Counted from the stretch's first letter, positions 50,901-64,000 are shown. The stretch: 64,000 nucleotides of DNA from Photobacterium phosphoreum (GCF_002954725.1 NZ_MSCQ01000002.1:743536-807535), one strand, 5' to 3'. The notes: generated from the sequence alone by a model not told the origin. Program-made: numbers and translations.

Positions 50901-51616
50901 CCAGCCGAATCAAATGAAAAATCACCCGACGCAATAGAACTAACAACTGTATCTTGCTGAAGAACTGTGAATTTTTGGGTCGCTAAATCCACTTTTAAAA
51001 TATGATAATCATCAAAATGAAATAAATAGAGATGCGTACCCGCAGGGTTTATCGCACCAGAAAAATAAGTTGCCGTATACCCTTCGTCATCTTCATCACC
51101 TGGCGTGTAATTCGTCACTTGCTGAGTAAAAGATTGGCCATCAGTAAAAGTAATTGCAGGGTATGATCCAAAATCACGGGTGAGGTTTTGGGTACCATTA
51201 GCATGAATCACACCATGATTGGTAATATTACTGCCCGTTACCGTCATTGAATATAAATACATCGGATAAAGAGGATCATTGCGATCATTGCGATCATAAA
51301 CAATACCATAGAGACGACTATCGACGGGATTATACGATAATGTGTTAAACCAACGGGCATTAATGCCACTGATGCCTGTCGTCTCTAAATTAGTATTTAT
51401 TGGAGTAAAACTTAATACGCTATTCTGATCATTAAATTTATGAATCTGATATATTGAATCAGTATCATCTTCATATAAATTAAGAAGAAAATAATCATCA
51501 CAGATGGCTGCATTAATCGGTGATATTATTGTATTTATCAACAACGACACCATGAGTAATAATAAATATATGGCACTTTTTTTTATCTTATTTTTAAGTT
51601 TACTCGAATAAGACAT
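41942..51616 (-). CDS. Giant multidomain GEVED surface protein (3224 residues)
   Basis: A secreted protein of about 3224 residues; the start was placed at 51616 (MSYSSKLKNKIKK) because a GGGG ribosome site precedes it and a signal sequence ends SPINA. Domains, approximately: propeller-like repeats 37-350; a GEVED module 354-545; a NGGFDIP-type carbohydrate-binding-like domain 550-745; GEVED modules 747-1330; an SdrD-B-like module 1335-1465; propeller-like segments alternating with GEVED modules to 2835; another SdrD-B-like module (GFVFEDNAAGG); and a C-terminal DUF11 domain ending PSEKGVIYYQVQVK. Seven GEVED motifs (GEVEDY/GEVEDH/GEIEDH) and matching DYGDAP-like starts are seen. It resembles a calcium-binding adhesin or matrix protein. 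Export and function are unknown. Confidence 0.85.
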   Translation of the reverse strand: MSYSSKLKNKIKKSAIYLLLLMVSLLINTIISPINAAICDDYFLLNLYEDDTDSIYQIHKFNDQNSVLSFTPINTNLETTGISGINARWFNTLSYNPVDSRLYGIVYDRNDRNDPLYPMYLYSMTVTGSNITNHGVIHANGTQNLTRDFGSYPAITFTDGQSFTQQVTNYTPGDEDDEGYTATYFSGAINPAGTHLYLFHFDDYHILKVDLATQKFTVLQQDTVVSSIASGDFSFDSAGFLYAIKQDSSDLVKLSPEAGTASSIALTWQGLAPINITYPAHLLLRDDNTAQFIHRYGTHDLDNDGVTREYTGPVLYEVTISTGIVSAVKAVDSQYNDWTFDDVAGCATALSITEDYGDAPQGLDLSNGYDAATYPVTTANDGARHTVIAGVCLGTAVPANCSNHIDTEVAPAPHINATTDGLDDGVQINPNDSVIGLSNQAIIYTNRFINGTDVNVDNEVVITASAVGFINIWLDINQDGDWNDTVNGQSELVATSAVIQGDNSITFTIPSSSVHGPSYLRVRYASNAADIATVTGLATDGEVEDYLVNIAAPSLAITGCNVGMIQNGGFDIPAGTPSQGLTDEYFREENVPGWSIGPHSVGSFITYDWDSSGNLVQSRERYGPGNATTPTGGNIAELNTFIPQMYYQDIVTEPGQILAWDFYWSPRRKTSGGDQQAEMRMGTPDNLQQVQLTDQKSSTDVGFIQYTGIYTVPANQYITRVAWLPVQWASDGEGNLIDGINVGCVPSYDYGDAPDNGDASNNAMDDYTTLLATNGPYHQIPLSGSVAYLGSNAPDSDDGTLANTQADSDDTTEMSIGIDDEDAISTLLSISDQATAHTLTIPCNGHNSPVFGWIDINQNGIFEAALNEQASANCFDVTPNVDGSVTLNWNGWNSSDVVIGETILRLRIVPDSQFSGQDSSVTPEDERSIITAVGGEIEDHRIKITRTGDYGDAPDDGTNATFHTLLDSNGPVHEIGAIAGIYLGDIEPDMDPGTYQDIDANQDDANDNSALRSLSDEDAVNNVILDSSKSTFTLNVPCNDFVAGDDLEAIVHSWIDFNGNQQFERSEYAYRECIDVDEVSTGMAILRWIDIAQVQEGTSYLRLRITNQLLPQDLGTTTWDEASTGDVVGGEVEDHKITFSQASDFGDAPDIYKTLSSNNGVEHGLGSYRYSLYLGSIAADADSDGFSNGTENNVNTATDDNNTDTSGISAGNDEDAVTGMPGFFIDSTDYQIDVVCNDHDGNADLGANVYGWVDFDNNGSFDVSNNEFVQATCDDTDAISDGSATLSFTGFTAATVPATTFSRLRITTQALGCNDSAGFAVDGEVEDYAVIIGFKVSGKVFADSNSAVTDGMNYYNGNLDAGELGIGNVVVTLYDVTTNTCQSTTTDINGDYALAALTNHQYKLYETANEMIPAPSICPPEVGAVNSDGLLINNTITDPAGYTSSSSNIIDLGTITSDDSGNNFADISAPGFASCDADGYLSLRTPTDLFAVDLFTGDTEELAANITSTYNSGGLQVGYMMQYNHIIGDISQTNAKLIGLIDGNYNVHLLPITLTGSNINIAFNNATISDDGILYMTGGNTAYLLKVDVNPASETYLQEVGRPSISKFDTADFAINPVDGKLYGLRANGTIASFDPATNSRSNSRSINTVISAGITRGYNAAHFSSSYGAIYFDQAGNMYAVNNGTYSKGNIAAPVLQIPIGDGSATNYTATIVSNLGFTMSSNDGARCRYAPLGLDFGDAPDGYLTLNSSSGPYHVTRNNTLWIGDNKPDNDVDGLPQMLANGDDTIGTTPDDEDGFDNQVRVFINNTNGSITVPITNNSGKSATLYAWVDFNQSDGFELSERASAPVSATVTQANISVSWSGLSGVVTGDTYLRLRLCTDDATVGCDVVSGPASNGEVEDHLAKVIEGVFPDTTCDGIYQSSGSSATSFDFGALTTTLSPYNVSNIISHQTGFDNLNAIAFDRIGGVFYGSFVDSGNNLHIAMFDKLGNMVDVGMPTANTDFDIVNVTTGVITSITTGNPIIAPTTLVGQLGTIDNNGEYLYLGHINSAQILRVNLNSFTVDTVNLLLPDIGLSSGNGLSLPFDSDWVFNAESGLIYTTELATRTLYIINPSSGAISATAIDFGTTIPNASSYGIVMGRNNFAYIMTNGEYDSDLNGSLESTGTALYQLNVLSKKALYLGSIPNAVTTYSDAAGCIESAKDFGDALSSYGSVSHQFSDNNTNGVNDYSLGIRWDSEFNAHTSTNARDDNLYTLADEDGVIIPPQLQAGVNTISLVASEAGMVNIWLDYQRGGNFDSSEQLLTNYAVIEGNNAISLTLDSVAMGTYNGTTVMRVRYCAAAGQCDEFNDIEQGMSAVNGEVEDYQVWTSAVLLVTNSCNNLTLSHGTSGSFSLETLQPQATPFTTTKLQQPVVIAGLSNFDRLNALGIHPENYLIYGIATDTNTANDDVHLVVTDQSGVEVVDLGGVVSSVNQTLELISSTSIIFNKNQPLANSVNGIIMHTATRGAIDPAGEYLYLHHEQWQSLIKVDIEDQTFTVVSLQNTLTPMGGDMAFSHTGYLYNADILNGLLYRLDPIGGTADTLALNWLGASMPSAGGVVGAAFMDSGIFLYVVTKNGSHDIDRDGSLEHSGSAMYRINTLTGDIVAIAAMGEIYTDNLDGAGCFVSADYGDSAAINDGNVSHQFYDNDADGVADYRLGTLLDPELTQFNSSNGLGDDNHDIDDEDGVNMPTSIVVNSIVNVDVTVTNQNTGTLKLNVWADMNGNGSYRDSGEQIVNELDVTDGINTVQLLLPAAYTQGYSGNSTIRFRLCAQANQCNAPDDNQLGMVALNGEVEDYPFELINQIIIKGFVFEDNAAGGATAHDGIMSHSEVGLGRFTVQAIYQGSSIAGYNTGDILATVRTRGNGSYELLLPVEVATQAVVIDVIKQSAWIDISESDLQSITQATSTSVIDSQITVVANAGDNVEYLNFGKVKSLRLEADNFTHVELGKFVFLPHRLETYTAGSVSFAITNAVITPANSSWSIALYRDHNCNRQLDSGDNSLSAPISVTGYDTVCLLSKVFVPNNAVLNSQAYYAVNATMIFEDLLLLGHGITRVVTDLDTIRVTFAGAGELVLEKTVNNITQATGKLTQNIAKPNDILQYEIVFANVGTGTITDVIIFDDTPAYTYLKQALDCNDFTYPITLTCSVHTDNGSNINGYEGLINVKFIGELQPSEKGVIYYQVQVK

Positions 51617-51837
51617 TGCTATTAGCCCCTGTATATTTTGTGTCTCCATACACTGACTCATATCATTAATTATGGGTCGCTATTACAATGTCAGTTAGTG
51701 TAATGATCGCCATTTCAATATTTGCAAAAAACATACCGTAAAAAATAAAAACATAATAATCTGTTTTATCTCACGTTTTCACTTTATCAAATAATACATT
51801 TAAATTTGTAGCAAAATAAGAATAATTATAAAAATGT

Positions 51838-54800
51838 TTATTCTATTCTGACTTGATAATAAATTAGGCCGCTTTCTGTCGGCTGTAACACGCCATCAAA
51901 TTCAATTCTAATTTGCCCTTGATAACCAATAACATTACTACCATGCTCTGTAACCACATTACAATTAAGTGTTGAAGGATAAGTATAATTAGCACAATCT
52001 AATATCTGATCTAGTGAAGTATAAGCAGGCGTATCATCAAAGATTGATACATCAGAAATATCCCCTGTTCCTACATTTTCAAAATACACTTCATAGCGTA
52101 ATACATCATTGGGTTTAGCATTATTTTGGGTTGTTTTCCCAGTTGCTTGAGTGAGATTATTCACTGTCTTAGTTAGTTTTAATTCACCCGCTCCGGCAAA
52201 CGTTACTTTAACGGTATCAGTATCGGTTACAATTCGTGTTACACCATGCCCAACCCCTGCATTATCTTCAAAGATCATTGTGGCTTTTACATCATAATTC
52301 ACTACAGCATTTAAGCTGGCGTTATTAGGAACAAATACTTTACTCAACACACAAAACGTCGTAACTGCTGTTGTTGCTATTGGCGCAACAATCGCATTAT
52401 CCCCACTATCAATGCTGCCGTTACAATTATTATCACGGTATAACTGTATCGACCAGCCTGTATTCGGTGGTGAAATAGTGGTGTTATTGACCTCTAACGT
52501 AATGTTCCCTGAAGTAAATGTCTTTAATTGGTGGCGCAAGAATACAAATTTATTCGGTTCAACCTCAGTAAAATTATCTGCCTCTAAAATAGGCGGTTTT
52601 ACTTTACCAAAATTGAGATATTCAACGTTATCTCCAGCATTTGCGGTAACAGCGATCTGATTATCTGTCACACTGCTACTACTTGCTTGTGAAATAGTAG
52701 TAAGATCACTTTCACTGATATCAATCCATGCTGCTTGACCTATCACCTGTATTATTACAGGCTGAGTCGCAACTTCAACGGGTAACAAAATCTCGTAGCT
52801 ACCATCGCCACGGCTACGGGTTCGAGCCACAAGATCACCGGAGTTATAACCTGTAATCGCCGCACCTTGATAAATTGCTTCAATAGTAAAACTGGCTAAA
52901 CCTGCTTCTGTTAGCGCCATTACACCATCATGAGCTGTGGCACCTCCAGCGGCATTATCATTAAAAACAAAACCTTTAATCACTATTTGATTAATTAATT
53001 CAAATGGATAATCTTCTACTTCACCATTTGGTGCTAACATCCCTAATTGAGTATCATCTGGTGCATTACATTGGTTAGCTTGAGCACATAATCGAAACCT
53101 GATTGTTGTATTACCATTGTAACCTTGTGTAAATGCCGCAGGTAAGATCAGCTGAATAGCGTTCACTCCGTCAACAACATCCACTTCATTAACGACCTGT
53201 TCACCCGTTTCGTGATAACTACCATTACCATTCATATCGACCCATGCATTAAGTTTTAATGAACCTGAAGCTTGATTACTAACAGTGACATCAACATTAA
53301 CGATACTATTAACCACAATGCTAGCGGGCATATCAACACCGTCTTCATCATCAATATCAAGCAAATCATCACCTAACGCGGTCTGGGTTTGAGGCTGAGT
53401 TAAATCAACATCAAACAATGTTCCTAGACGGTAATCAGCCACTCCGTCAGCGTCATTATCGTAAAATCGATGACCTGCTAAACCATCATTTACATAAGTA
53501 CTATCACCATAATCAGCCGAATCAAAACACCCAGTGCCATCAAGGCTTGATGGATAATCATTGGCCATTGCAGCAACAGGAACAATGTCAGCCGTTAATG
53601 TATTTAAACGGTACATCGTTGAACCGTCATACTCAGGTGTGCCATCACGATCGAGATCATGTGTGCCATTATTACTGATCGCATACATGAAAATACCCGT
53701 ATCCATAAACACTGCGTCCGTTCCACCATTATTAGTTGGTGGGCTAATACCGTTCCAATTAAGACTTGTAGCCACCACCGAGCCAGTTGTAACGTTCATC
53801 TTATACAATGTACTAGTGGTGATATCAGGGTTATATAGGTAGCCATCAGCCGCAAAAGCAAAATCCCCCCCCATTCCATTAACCGCTATATCCATTTCAA
53901 CAATAGTGAAAATACGATCACGTAAATGCACTTTTATTAATTGATGCCATTCTGCATGATGGAGGTACAGATATTCACCACTAGGATCAATAGCACCTCG
54001 TGATGCTGATTGAATATTCAGCGCACCAACATTACGAGTTAATAACTGATTTTTAATAAAACTAACAGTACCGACAATTGCATGTGTGAGGATTTGATTT
54101 TGAGAAGAGACAATCGTACCTAAATCAATAATATCCGTACCACTTTGATCAGTGACAAATAAATGAATATTACGATCTGGTGATGACGTATCCATGACCA
54201 CACCATATATTTGATAATTGGTAGGATGAATACCTAATGCGTTAACACTATTAATTGAGGGTAGCCCAGAAATAACTACTGGCTGCTGTAATATCGTCGT
54301 CGCAAATGGTTGAACGGCGGGCTGAATAGCTGCAAGACTAAAGCTGCTTTCTGATCCATGGCTAAGCGTTGCACTATCACAGGACTCTGTAATTAACGGT
54401 ATTGCCGTTGTCCATACTTGATAATCTTCTACCTCACCATTTGCAGCAATGTGACCTTGAACAGTGTCATTAAATTGATCACATTGACCAATAGCCGCAC
54501 AAAATCGTACTCTTAGAGTCGTTAAACCATTATATGATCCCATTGCTGTGGCATCTAAATTAATACTGACTGTATTGCTGCCTGCGCTTATAGCCACATT
54601 TGTCGCAAGTTGCTCGCTAACATCAAAAGTGCCTCCATTCTGATAATCTAACCATATATTAATGACACCAGCTTGACTCGCAGTCACCATCAAATCGTTA
54701 CTTCCTGCTTCAAGAACATCAGCCGTTACAACGCCGTCTTCATCAATTAAAGTGTATAAATTATCATCACGAGCATCATTACTGGTAAAAGCAAAAAATT

Positions 54801-57800
54801 CACTATCCCATTGACTACCTAACTGATAATCAACAACGCCATTATCATTACCATCAAAATAGTAATGAGATACTTCACCATAAGTTATTGCTGCATCACC
54901 AAAATCACGAGCATGTAATAAACACCCTGCGGCATCAGAAAAACTGCTTTCTCCTCCGGTTATTGATCCCATCAATAATGCTTTTTTCGATTTAAGGTTA
55001 AGTTGATAAAGCGCTTTACCTGATGCATCTAAACTGCCATTTAAATCACTGTCATAATCACCATCAATAACAAAGTAGATTAAATAGCCTTCTCCTTGCG
55101 CCATACCATACGTTTTAGCATCAGGAGGCGTCGTACCAAAATCAATTGCCGTTGCAGAAATAGCACCAGATTGTGGATTTATACTATAAAGCGTGCGAGC
55201 AGAAACTTCTGTTGTCACAATATTGCCGGAATCCGCATCCATGAGCCAATCATTATCAAACGGTAAATTTAAGCCTCCTCCCGATGTCATTCCAATATCA
55301 GGCAATAACAGATTTACAGCATCAACTTTAAAAGTATTGGTATTAACGGCTAATATTTGTCCACTTGACGGATGACCTATATACAAATATTGACCATCAT
55401 TACTGATCGTACCAAGCTCACCCATTAGCGTTGGAGAAACTGTAATCGGTAACCCCTCTATAACCGTGGTTACTGCCCCGGTTTGTACATTAATTATATT
55501 AAAATCAGCATTCGCTGTAGGTGCGCCAATATCAACAATATTGCCTTGTTTATCAAACATTACCACATGTAATAAATTAACATTATCAATATAGACACCA
55601 TAAAAAACACCTCCTACACGATCAAAAGCAATCGCGTTTAGATGATCAAACCCTGTTGTATTAGTAATAATATCGGTGGCTATAAAAGGAAGACTCGTTG
55701 TTGTAATATTTCGAAAATTGATACTCGTTGAAGCCTGACTGTCAGTTTGATACAAACCATCACAGGTCGTATTTGGAAAAACGCCTTCAATGACTTTTGC
55801 AAGGTGATCTTCTACCTCACCGTTACTGGCAATACCTACAGGTGTATTACAACTTGCAACTGCACTATTAGTACAAATACGCAGTCTCATGTACGTATCC
55901 CCTGTCATTACCGTCGTAAGCCCAGCCCAATTAACCGTCGCTGTACCTGTTGTTTGAGATGCAGGGATAACGATACTGGTACGTTCATTAGCATCAAACT
56001 CGGTACTCTGATTAAAATCCACCCACACATACAGCGTGGCATCTTCACTCGAATTATTGGTTATCGGCACGGTAAGTGAACCCATACCGTTATTAATAAA
56101 CACGCGTACTTGATTAGCGAAAGCATCTTCATCATTAGGCGTTGTACCACCAAGATCATCACTATCTGCATTAATAGAAGGTACACCGTCAACATCATTA
56201 TCCGGTTTTTTATCCCCTAACCACACACTATTCTGACGAGTAACATGAAACGGTCCTGCTACCGAATTAGAGGTAAAATAACTATCAGGAGCATCACCAA
56301 AATCAAGCCCTAGAGGTGCATAACGACAACGTGCACCATCGTTTGTTGTCATCGTAAAGCCAAGATCAGAAACAATCGTACCCGTATAAGTAGTTGCACT
56401 ACCATCACCAATCGGAATCTGTAACACTGGCCCAAATATGCTGGGACTCGGCGGGGTGTATTTACCATTATTGACCGCATACATATTACCTGCCTGATCA
56501 AAATAAATAGCACCATAGCCTGACGTAAAATGGTTGGTGTTATAATTACGCGTTACACCATTCGCAATCACTTTATTTACCGTTCGACTATTACTTCTCG
56601 CACCATTAATTGGATTAAACCTTGCAATTTGGCCATTTGTTCGTAATCCATAGATATTTCCATCAACAGGATTAATCGCAAAATCTGCCGTTGAAAATGC
56701 TGAAATACTCGGTCTTCCTACTTCAGTTAAATAAGTTTCGCTCGCGGGATTAACATCTATTTTTAAAATATACCCTGTACTACCCCCAGTTAAATATAAA
56801 ATCCCCTCATTTGAAATGGTCGCATTATTAAAGTTAATATTAATATTACTTCCGGTTAATGTAATTGGTAATAAATGCATTTGACGGTTGCCATCAATCA
56901 ATGCCAATAACTTCTCATCTGTCACACCTATATCACCAATGATATGGTTATTCTGAATAAAATAACCGACTTGTAACCCTCCATCATTAAATGGTGATCC
57001 AGTTACGTCAGATTGTAATTCTTCCGTATCACCCGTAAATAAATCTACCGCAAATAAATCAGCGGGTGTACGCATTGTTAGGTAACCATCGGCATCACAT
57101 GCGGAAAAACCAGGTGCAACAATATCGGCAAAATTATTATTATTACTATTATTATTTACCACACCTAAATCAATTACATTACTGCTGCTGGATGTATAGG
57201 TTGCCGGATCGGCAATCGTATTATTTTCTAATAAGCCATCTGCATTCACTGTCCCTATTTGTGGAGGACAAACCATTGGTGCAGGTGTAACTTCATTCGC
57301 CGTTTCATAAATGGTATAGCTATGTCCATTTAACGCCGCAAGAGAATAATCACCATTATTATCAGTGATAGTTGACTGACAGGTATTTGTTGTTTCATCA
57401 TATAACGTCACCGCAACATTACTGATACCCGCTTCTGCGCCGTTTAGTATTCCGTTATAAAACGCCAATGAATTACCTAAACTAGTGTCTGTTCCGCCAT
57501 CAGTAAACACTTTACCGCTAATACGAAAACCAACAATAACAGAATAATCTTCTACCTCTCCGTCAGCGGAGAAACCATTAAAATCAGCTGCCGTTAATTG
57601 CTGTGTGGTTATTCTTAAACGTGCAAATGTCGTGTTTGTATTATTGGTAACTGTAAATCCGCTAAATGATAATGTTGCATTACCTGCACTTGATGCATCG
57701 ATATCATGACAATCTGCTTCAGCAAATTCATTATTAGCCACATCAAAAGTACCGTTATTATCAAAATCGACCCAACCATAAACCTTTGCCCCAACATCAT

Positions 57801-59274
57801 TAATCCCATCATGATCATTACAGATCACATCAACACTGTATTGAGTACTATCAAGGAAAAATCCAGGCATCCCTGTAACACCATCTTCATCATTACCACT
57901 AGCAATACCTGAAGTATCAGTCACATCATCATCGGTTGCAGTATTCGGGAAATCTTCTATACCATCAGAAAAACCATCACTATCAGCATCCGGTGCTTTA
58001 TCACCAAGCATAATAGTATAACGATTACTCCCTAAACCATGCTCGGCACCGTTACTCGATTTTAAGGTTGAATAACTGTCGGGGGCATCACTAAAATCAG
58101 AAGCCTGACTAAATGTAATTAGATGATCTTCAATTTCACCACCAACGACCATACCTGTCGCTCGTTCATCCCATGTTGTTGAAAGATCATCGGTAGGTAA
58201 TGCTTGATTGGTGATCCGTAATCTTAAATAGCTTTGCCCATCTTGGACGTTATTAATATCAATCCAGCGTAATAAAGCACTCCCTTCATTCGCAGGATCG
58301 GTATCGACACATTCTCGGAATGTATATTCGTCAACTTCAAATTGATTGTTACTATTAAAATCAATCCAACCATGCACAATCGCACCGAGATCAGTACCAG
58401 AGACATTGTCATTACACGATATATTAACGGTAAAAATAGAATTCGATGAGTCAAAATTTAAAACACCAACAGCATCTTCATCATTGGTGCCATTAATATT
58501 ATCTTGGCTGGAATTAATATCTTGAAAGGTGCCGCTATCATGATCGGGAGCAATAGTACCGATATAAATCGCATTACTATCAGTAAAATCATGCATCGCG
58601 CCATTATTAGCTGCTAGGGTATGAAAGGTAGAATTAGTGCCATCATCAGGGGCATCACCATAATCAAATTGATCATTAGGAATAATCGTAACCGTTCGAC
58701 TACCACTGGTTGTACGCCAGCGATAATACTGATCATTGGTGTTTGTATACCAACAATCAGAACTATTTTGACCATCTTCGGCATTCGCAAAACAAAATGT
58801 CATATAGTCAGGCAATGTCAGATTCGCCGTACTGCCCGTATCTTGAAAGCGTTGTAGCACTAATCGTACAGAAACATTTTTAGATTGATTACTATCATAA
58901 TATGGCCCATAAAAGTTAGGGGCTGTTGAACCTGTATTACAATGTTGCTTCCATTGATTATCCAGAAATAACTGAATTCGATAATCTGGATTACCTAAAT
59001 TTACCACATAACCATTAGCAAATGATAAACCATTATTACCACACCGCATTAAATGATGAATATTACCTTGTGTATCATCAGTATGCTGAACGGTAACATT
59101 TGAATTTAAAAGCGTAGATGTTTGACCAACATTCAATGCTGTTATTGAGCTTGCAATACCATTAACTTGATTAGGGTTAACATTTAAATAAACCGTTGCG
59201 GCTACACGAAATGGTATTATTACTAACAATAATATCATTATTATAAATATCAAATTTTTCATTTTTATATACAT
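51838..59274 (-). CDS. Giant multidomain GEVED surface protein (2478 residues)
   Basis: A 2478-residue paralogue of the neighbouring protein. It starts with a signal peptide (MKNLIFIIMILLLVIIPFRVAA) and a unique N-terminal domain (about 27-205) with paired cysteines. Five GEVED modules follow (ending near 385, 573, 1155, 1617 and 2090), separated by an SdrD-B-like module (GKVFTDGGTDTS) and three propeller-like segments (CDADGYLTMRTP, CDGLYQTDSQ, CDSATLSHGS). The C-terminus has GFVFNDNAAGG and a DUF11 domain ending PTESGLIYYQVRIE. From about residue 205 on it follows the architecture of the 3224-residue protein with high similarity, pointing to duplication. The ATG at 59274 has a GAGG ribosome site and a candidate sigma-54 promoter at 59308. 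Confidence 0.87.
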   Translation of the reverse strand: MYIKMKNLIFIIMILLLVIIPFRVAATVYLNVNPNQVNGIASSITALNVGQTSTLLNSNVTVQHTDDTQGNIHHLMRCGNNGLSFANGYVVNLGNPDYRIQLFLDNQWKQHCNTGSTAPNFYGPYYDSNQSKNVSVRLVLQRFQDTGSTANLTLPDYMTFCFANAEDGQNSSDCWYTNTNDQYYRWRTTSGSRTVTIIPNDQFDYGDAPDDGTNSTFHTLAANNGAMHDFTDSNAIYIGTIAPDHDSGTFQDINSSQDNINGTNDEDAVGVLNFDSSNSIFTVNISCNDNVSGTDLGAIVHGWIDFNSNNQFEVDEYTFRECVDTDPANEGSALLRWIDINNVQDGQSYLRLRITNQALPTDDLSTTWDERATGMVVGGEIEDHLITFSQASDFSDAPDSYSTLKSSNGAEHGLGSNRYTIMLGDKAPDADSDGFSDGIEDFPNTATDDDVTDTSGIASGNDEDGVTGMPGFFLDSTQYSVDVICNDHDGINDVGAKVYGWVDFDNNGTFDVANNEFAEADCHDIDASSAGNATLSFSGFTVTNNTNTTFARLRITTQQLTAADFNGFSADGEVEDYSVIVGFRISGKVFTDGGTDTSLGNSLAFYNGILNGAEAGISNVAVTLYDETTNTCQSTITDNNGDYSLAALNGHSYTIYETANEVTPAPMVCPPQIGTVNADGLLENNTIADPATYTSSSSNVIDLGVVNNNSNNNNFADIVAPGFSACDADGYLTMRTPADLFAVDLFTGDTEELQSDVTGSPFNDGGLQVGYFIQNNHIIGDIGVTDEKLLALIDGNRQMHLLPITLTGSNININFNNATISNEGILYLTGGSTGYILKIDVNPASETYLTEVGRPSISAFSTADFAINPVDGNIYGLRTNGQIARFNPINGARSNSRTVNKVIANGVTRNYNTNHFTSGYGAIYFDQAGNMYAVNNGKYTPPSPSIFGPVLQIPIGDGSATTYTGTIVSDLGFTMTTNDGARCRYAPLGLDFGDAPDSYFTSNSVAGPFHVTRQNSVWLGDKKPDNDVDGVPSINADSDDLGGTTPNDEDAFANQVRVFINNGMGSLTVPITNNSSEDATLYVWVDFNQSTEFDANERTSIVIPASQTTGTATVNWAGLTTVMTGDTYMRLRICTNSAVASCNTPVGIASNGEVEDHLAKVIEGVFPNTTCDGLYQTDSQASTSINFRNITTTSLPFIATDIITNTTGFDHLNAIAFDRVGGVFYGVYIDNVNLLHVVMFDKQGNIVDIGAPTANADFNIINVQTGAVTTVIEGLPITVSPTLMGELGTISNDGQYLYIGHPSSGQILAVNTNTFKVDAVNLLLPDIGMTSGGGLNLPFDNDWLMDADSGNIVTTEVSARTLYSINPQSGAISATAIDFGTTPPDAKTYGMAQGEGYLIYFVIDGDYDSDLNGSLDASGKALYQLNLKSKKALLMGSITGGESSFSDAAGCLLHARDFGDAAITYGEVSHYYFDGNDNGVVDYQLGSQWDSEFFAFTSNDARDDNLYTLIDEDGVVTADVLEAGSNDLMVTASQAGVINIWLDYQNGGTFDVSEQLATNVAISAGSNTVSINLDATAMGSYNGLTTLRVRFCAAIGQCDQFNDTVQGHIAANGEVEDYQVWTTAIPLITESCDSATLSHGSESSFSLAAIQPAVQPFATTILQQPVVISGLPSINSVNALGIHPTNYQIYGVVMDTSSPDRNIHLFVTDQSGTDIIDLGTIVSSQNQILTHAIVGTVSFIKNQLLTRNVGALNIQSASRGAIDPSGEYLYLHHAEWHQLIKVHLRDRIFTIVEMDIAVNGMGGDFAFAADGYLYNPDITTSTLYKMNVTTGSVVATSLNWNGISPPTNNGGTDAVFMDTGIFMYAISNNGTHDLDRDGTPEYDGSTMYRLNTLTADIVPVAAMANDYPSSLDGTGCFDSADYGDSTYVNDGLAGHRFYDNDADGVADYRLGTLFDVDLTQPQTQTALGDDLLDIDDEDGVDMPASIVVNSIVNVDVTVSNQASGSLKLNAWVDMNGNGSYHETGEQVVNEVDVVDGVNAIQLILPAAFTQGYNGNTTIRFRLCAQANQCNAPDDTQLGMLAPNGEVEDYPFELINQIVIKGFVFNDNAAGGATAHDGVMALTEAGLASFTIEAIYQGAAITGYNSGDLVARTRSRGDGSYEILLPVEVATQPVIIQVIGQAAWIDISESDLTTISQASSSSVTDNQIAVTANAGDNVEYLNFGKVKPPILEADNFTEVEPNKFVFLRHQLKTFTSGNITLEVNNTTISPPNTGWSIQLYRDNNCNGSIDSGDNAIVAPIATTAVTTFCVLSKVFVPNNASLNAVVNYDVKATMIFEDNAGVGHGVTRIVTDTDTVKVTFAGAGELKLTKTVNNLTQATGKTTQNNAKPNDVLRYEVYFENVGTGDISDVSIFDDTPAYTSLDQILDCANYTYPSTLNCNVVTEHGSNVIGYQGQIRIEFDGVLQPTESGLIYYQVRIE

Positions 59275-59307
59275 TGATATGCCTCTTCATTGATACGAAG
59301 GAGCATA

Positions 59308-59323
59308 TGCAGCATATATGCCA
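59308..59323 (-). promoter_or_regulatory. Candidate sigma-54 promoter of the 2478-residue protein gene
   Basis: The minus strand reads TGGCATATATGCTGCA, with GG and GC at exact -24/-12 spacing and the start codon 34 bp downstream. It lies just after the T-run of the upstream terminator. The call rests on sequence match only. Confidence 0.5.
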
Positions 59324-59333
59324 AAAAAAATAG

Positions 59334-59381
59334 GCACTCAATCAACTCATTATGAAACTAAGAACAAATTGATTGAGGTGC
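59334..59381 (-). terminator. Terminator of the partial giant gene
   Basis: GCACTCAATCAA and TTGATTGAGGTGC pair with one bulge across a 23-nt loop and are followed on the minus strand by eight T (to 59323). It ends the transcript of the gene at 59418. Confidence 0.75.
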
Positions 59382-59417
59382 ATTATAATAAAATGCGTTG
59401 CATAATAATAATATTGA

Positions 59418-64000
<4,583 letters not shown>

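Overview
The window looks like a chromosomal segment of a facultatively anaerobic marine gammaproteobacterium, most likely Vibrionaceae and plausibly Photobacterium. This is inferred from the AT-rich composition, the E. coli-like formate hydrogenlyase (FHL) genes, the FNR and sigma-54 signals and the large surface proteins. The genus cannot be proven from the window. Nearly all genes are read leftwards (minus strand).

Left edge (1-3047): small, poorly characterised secreted or lipoprotein genes, including a partial gene running off the left end (1-482).

FHL region (3048-25447): a nearly complete selenocysteine-dependent FHL locus. Read right to left it holds tRNA-Sec (selC), selA and selB (selenocysteine synthesis and insertion), then hycBCDEFGHI (membrane [NiFe] hydrogenase-3 and its maturation protease), then hydN-fdhF (electron carrier and formate dehydrogenase H), then fhlA-fdhD-hupE-hypF-hypA-hypB (activator, FDH sulfuration, nickel uptake, cofactor maturation). 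fdhF has an in-frame UGA at codon 140 followed by a bacterial SECIS hairpin, so it is one intact 714-residue gene. Regulation is legible: hyc and hydN-fdhF each have a -24/-12 (sigma-54) promoter and, about 100-190 bp upstream, the same cluster of TCGACA/TGTCGA sites, presumably bound by FhlA. fhlA and selC each have a perfect FNR box upstream. hypC, hypD and hypE are not in the window.

Spacer (25448-27660): a MITE-like repeat with a nested GC-rich hairpin, a lipoprotein resembling DUF4136 proteins, and a divergent Sel1-repeat lipoprotein.

Surface-protein region (27662-64000): about 36 kb of giant secreted proteins on one strand. A probable operon (41559 to 27662) encodes a 160-residue single-domain DUF11-like protein, a 1086-residue DUF11 repeat protein, a 2199-residue protein with a predicted outer-membrane beta-barrel at its C-terminus, an OmpA-type lipoprotein and a 921-residue DUF11 repeat protein. 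Upstream are three paralogous multidomain proteins (3224, 2478 and at least 1527 residues) built from GEVED modules, propeller-like repeats, SdrD-B-like modules and a C-terminal DUF11 domain; one has an L-type lectin-like domain. Every secreted repeat protein ends on the last strand of a DUF11-like domain, which points to a common export or assembly route. This surface system is the best candidate for an undescribed system here.
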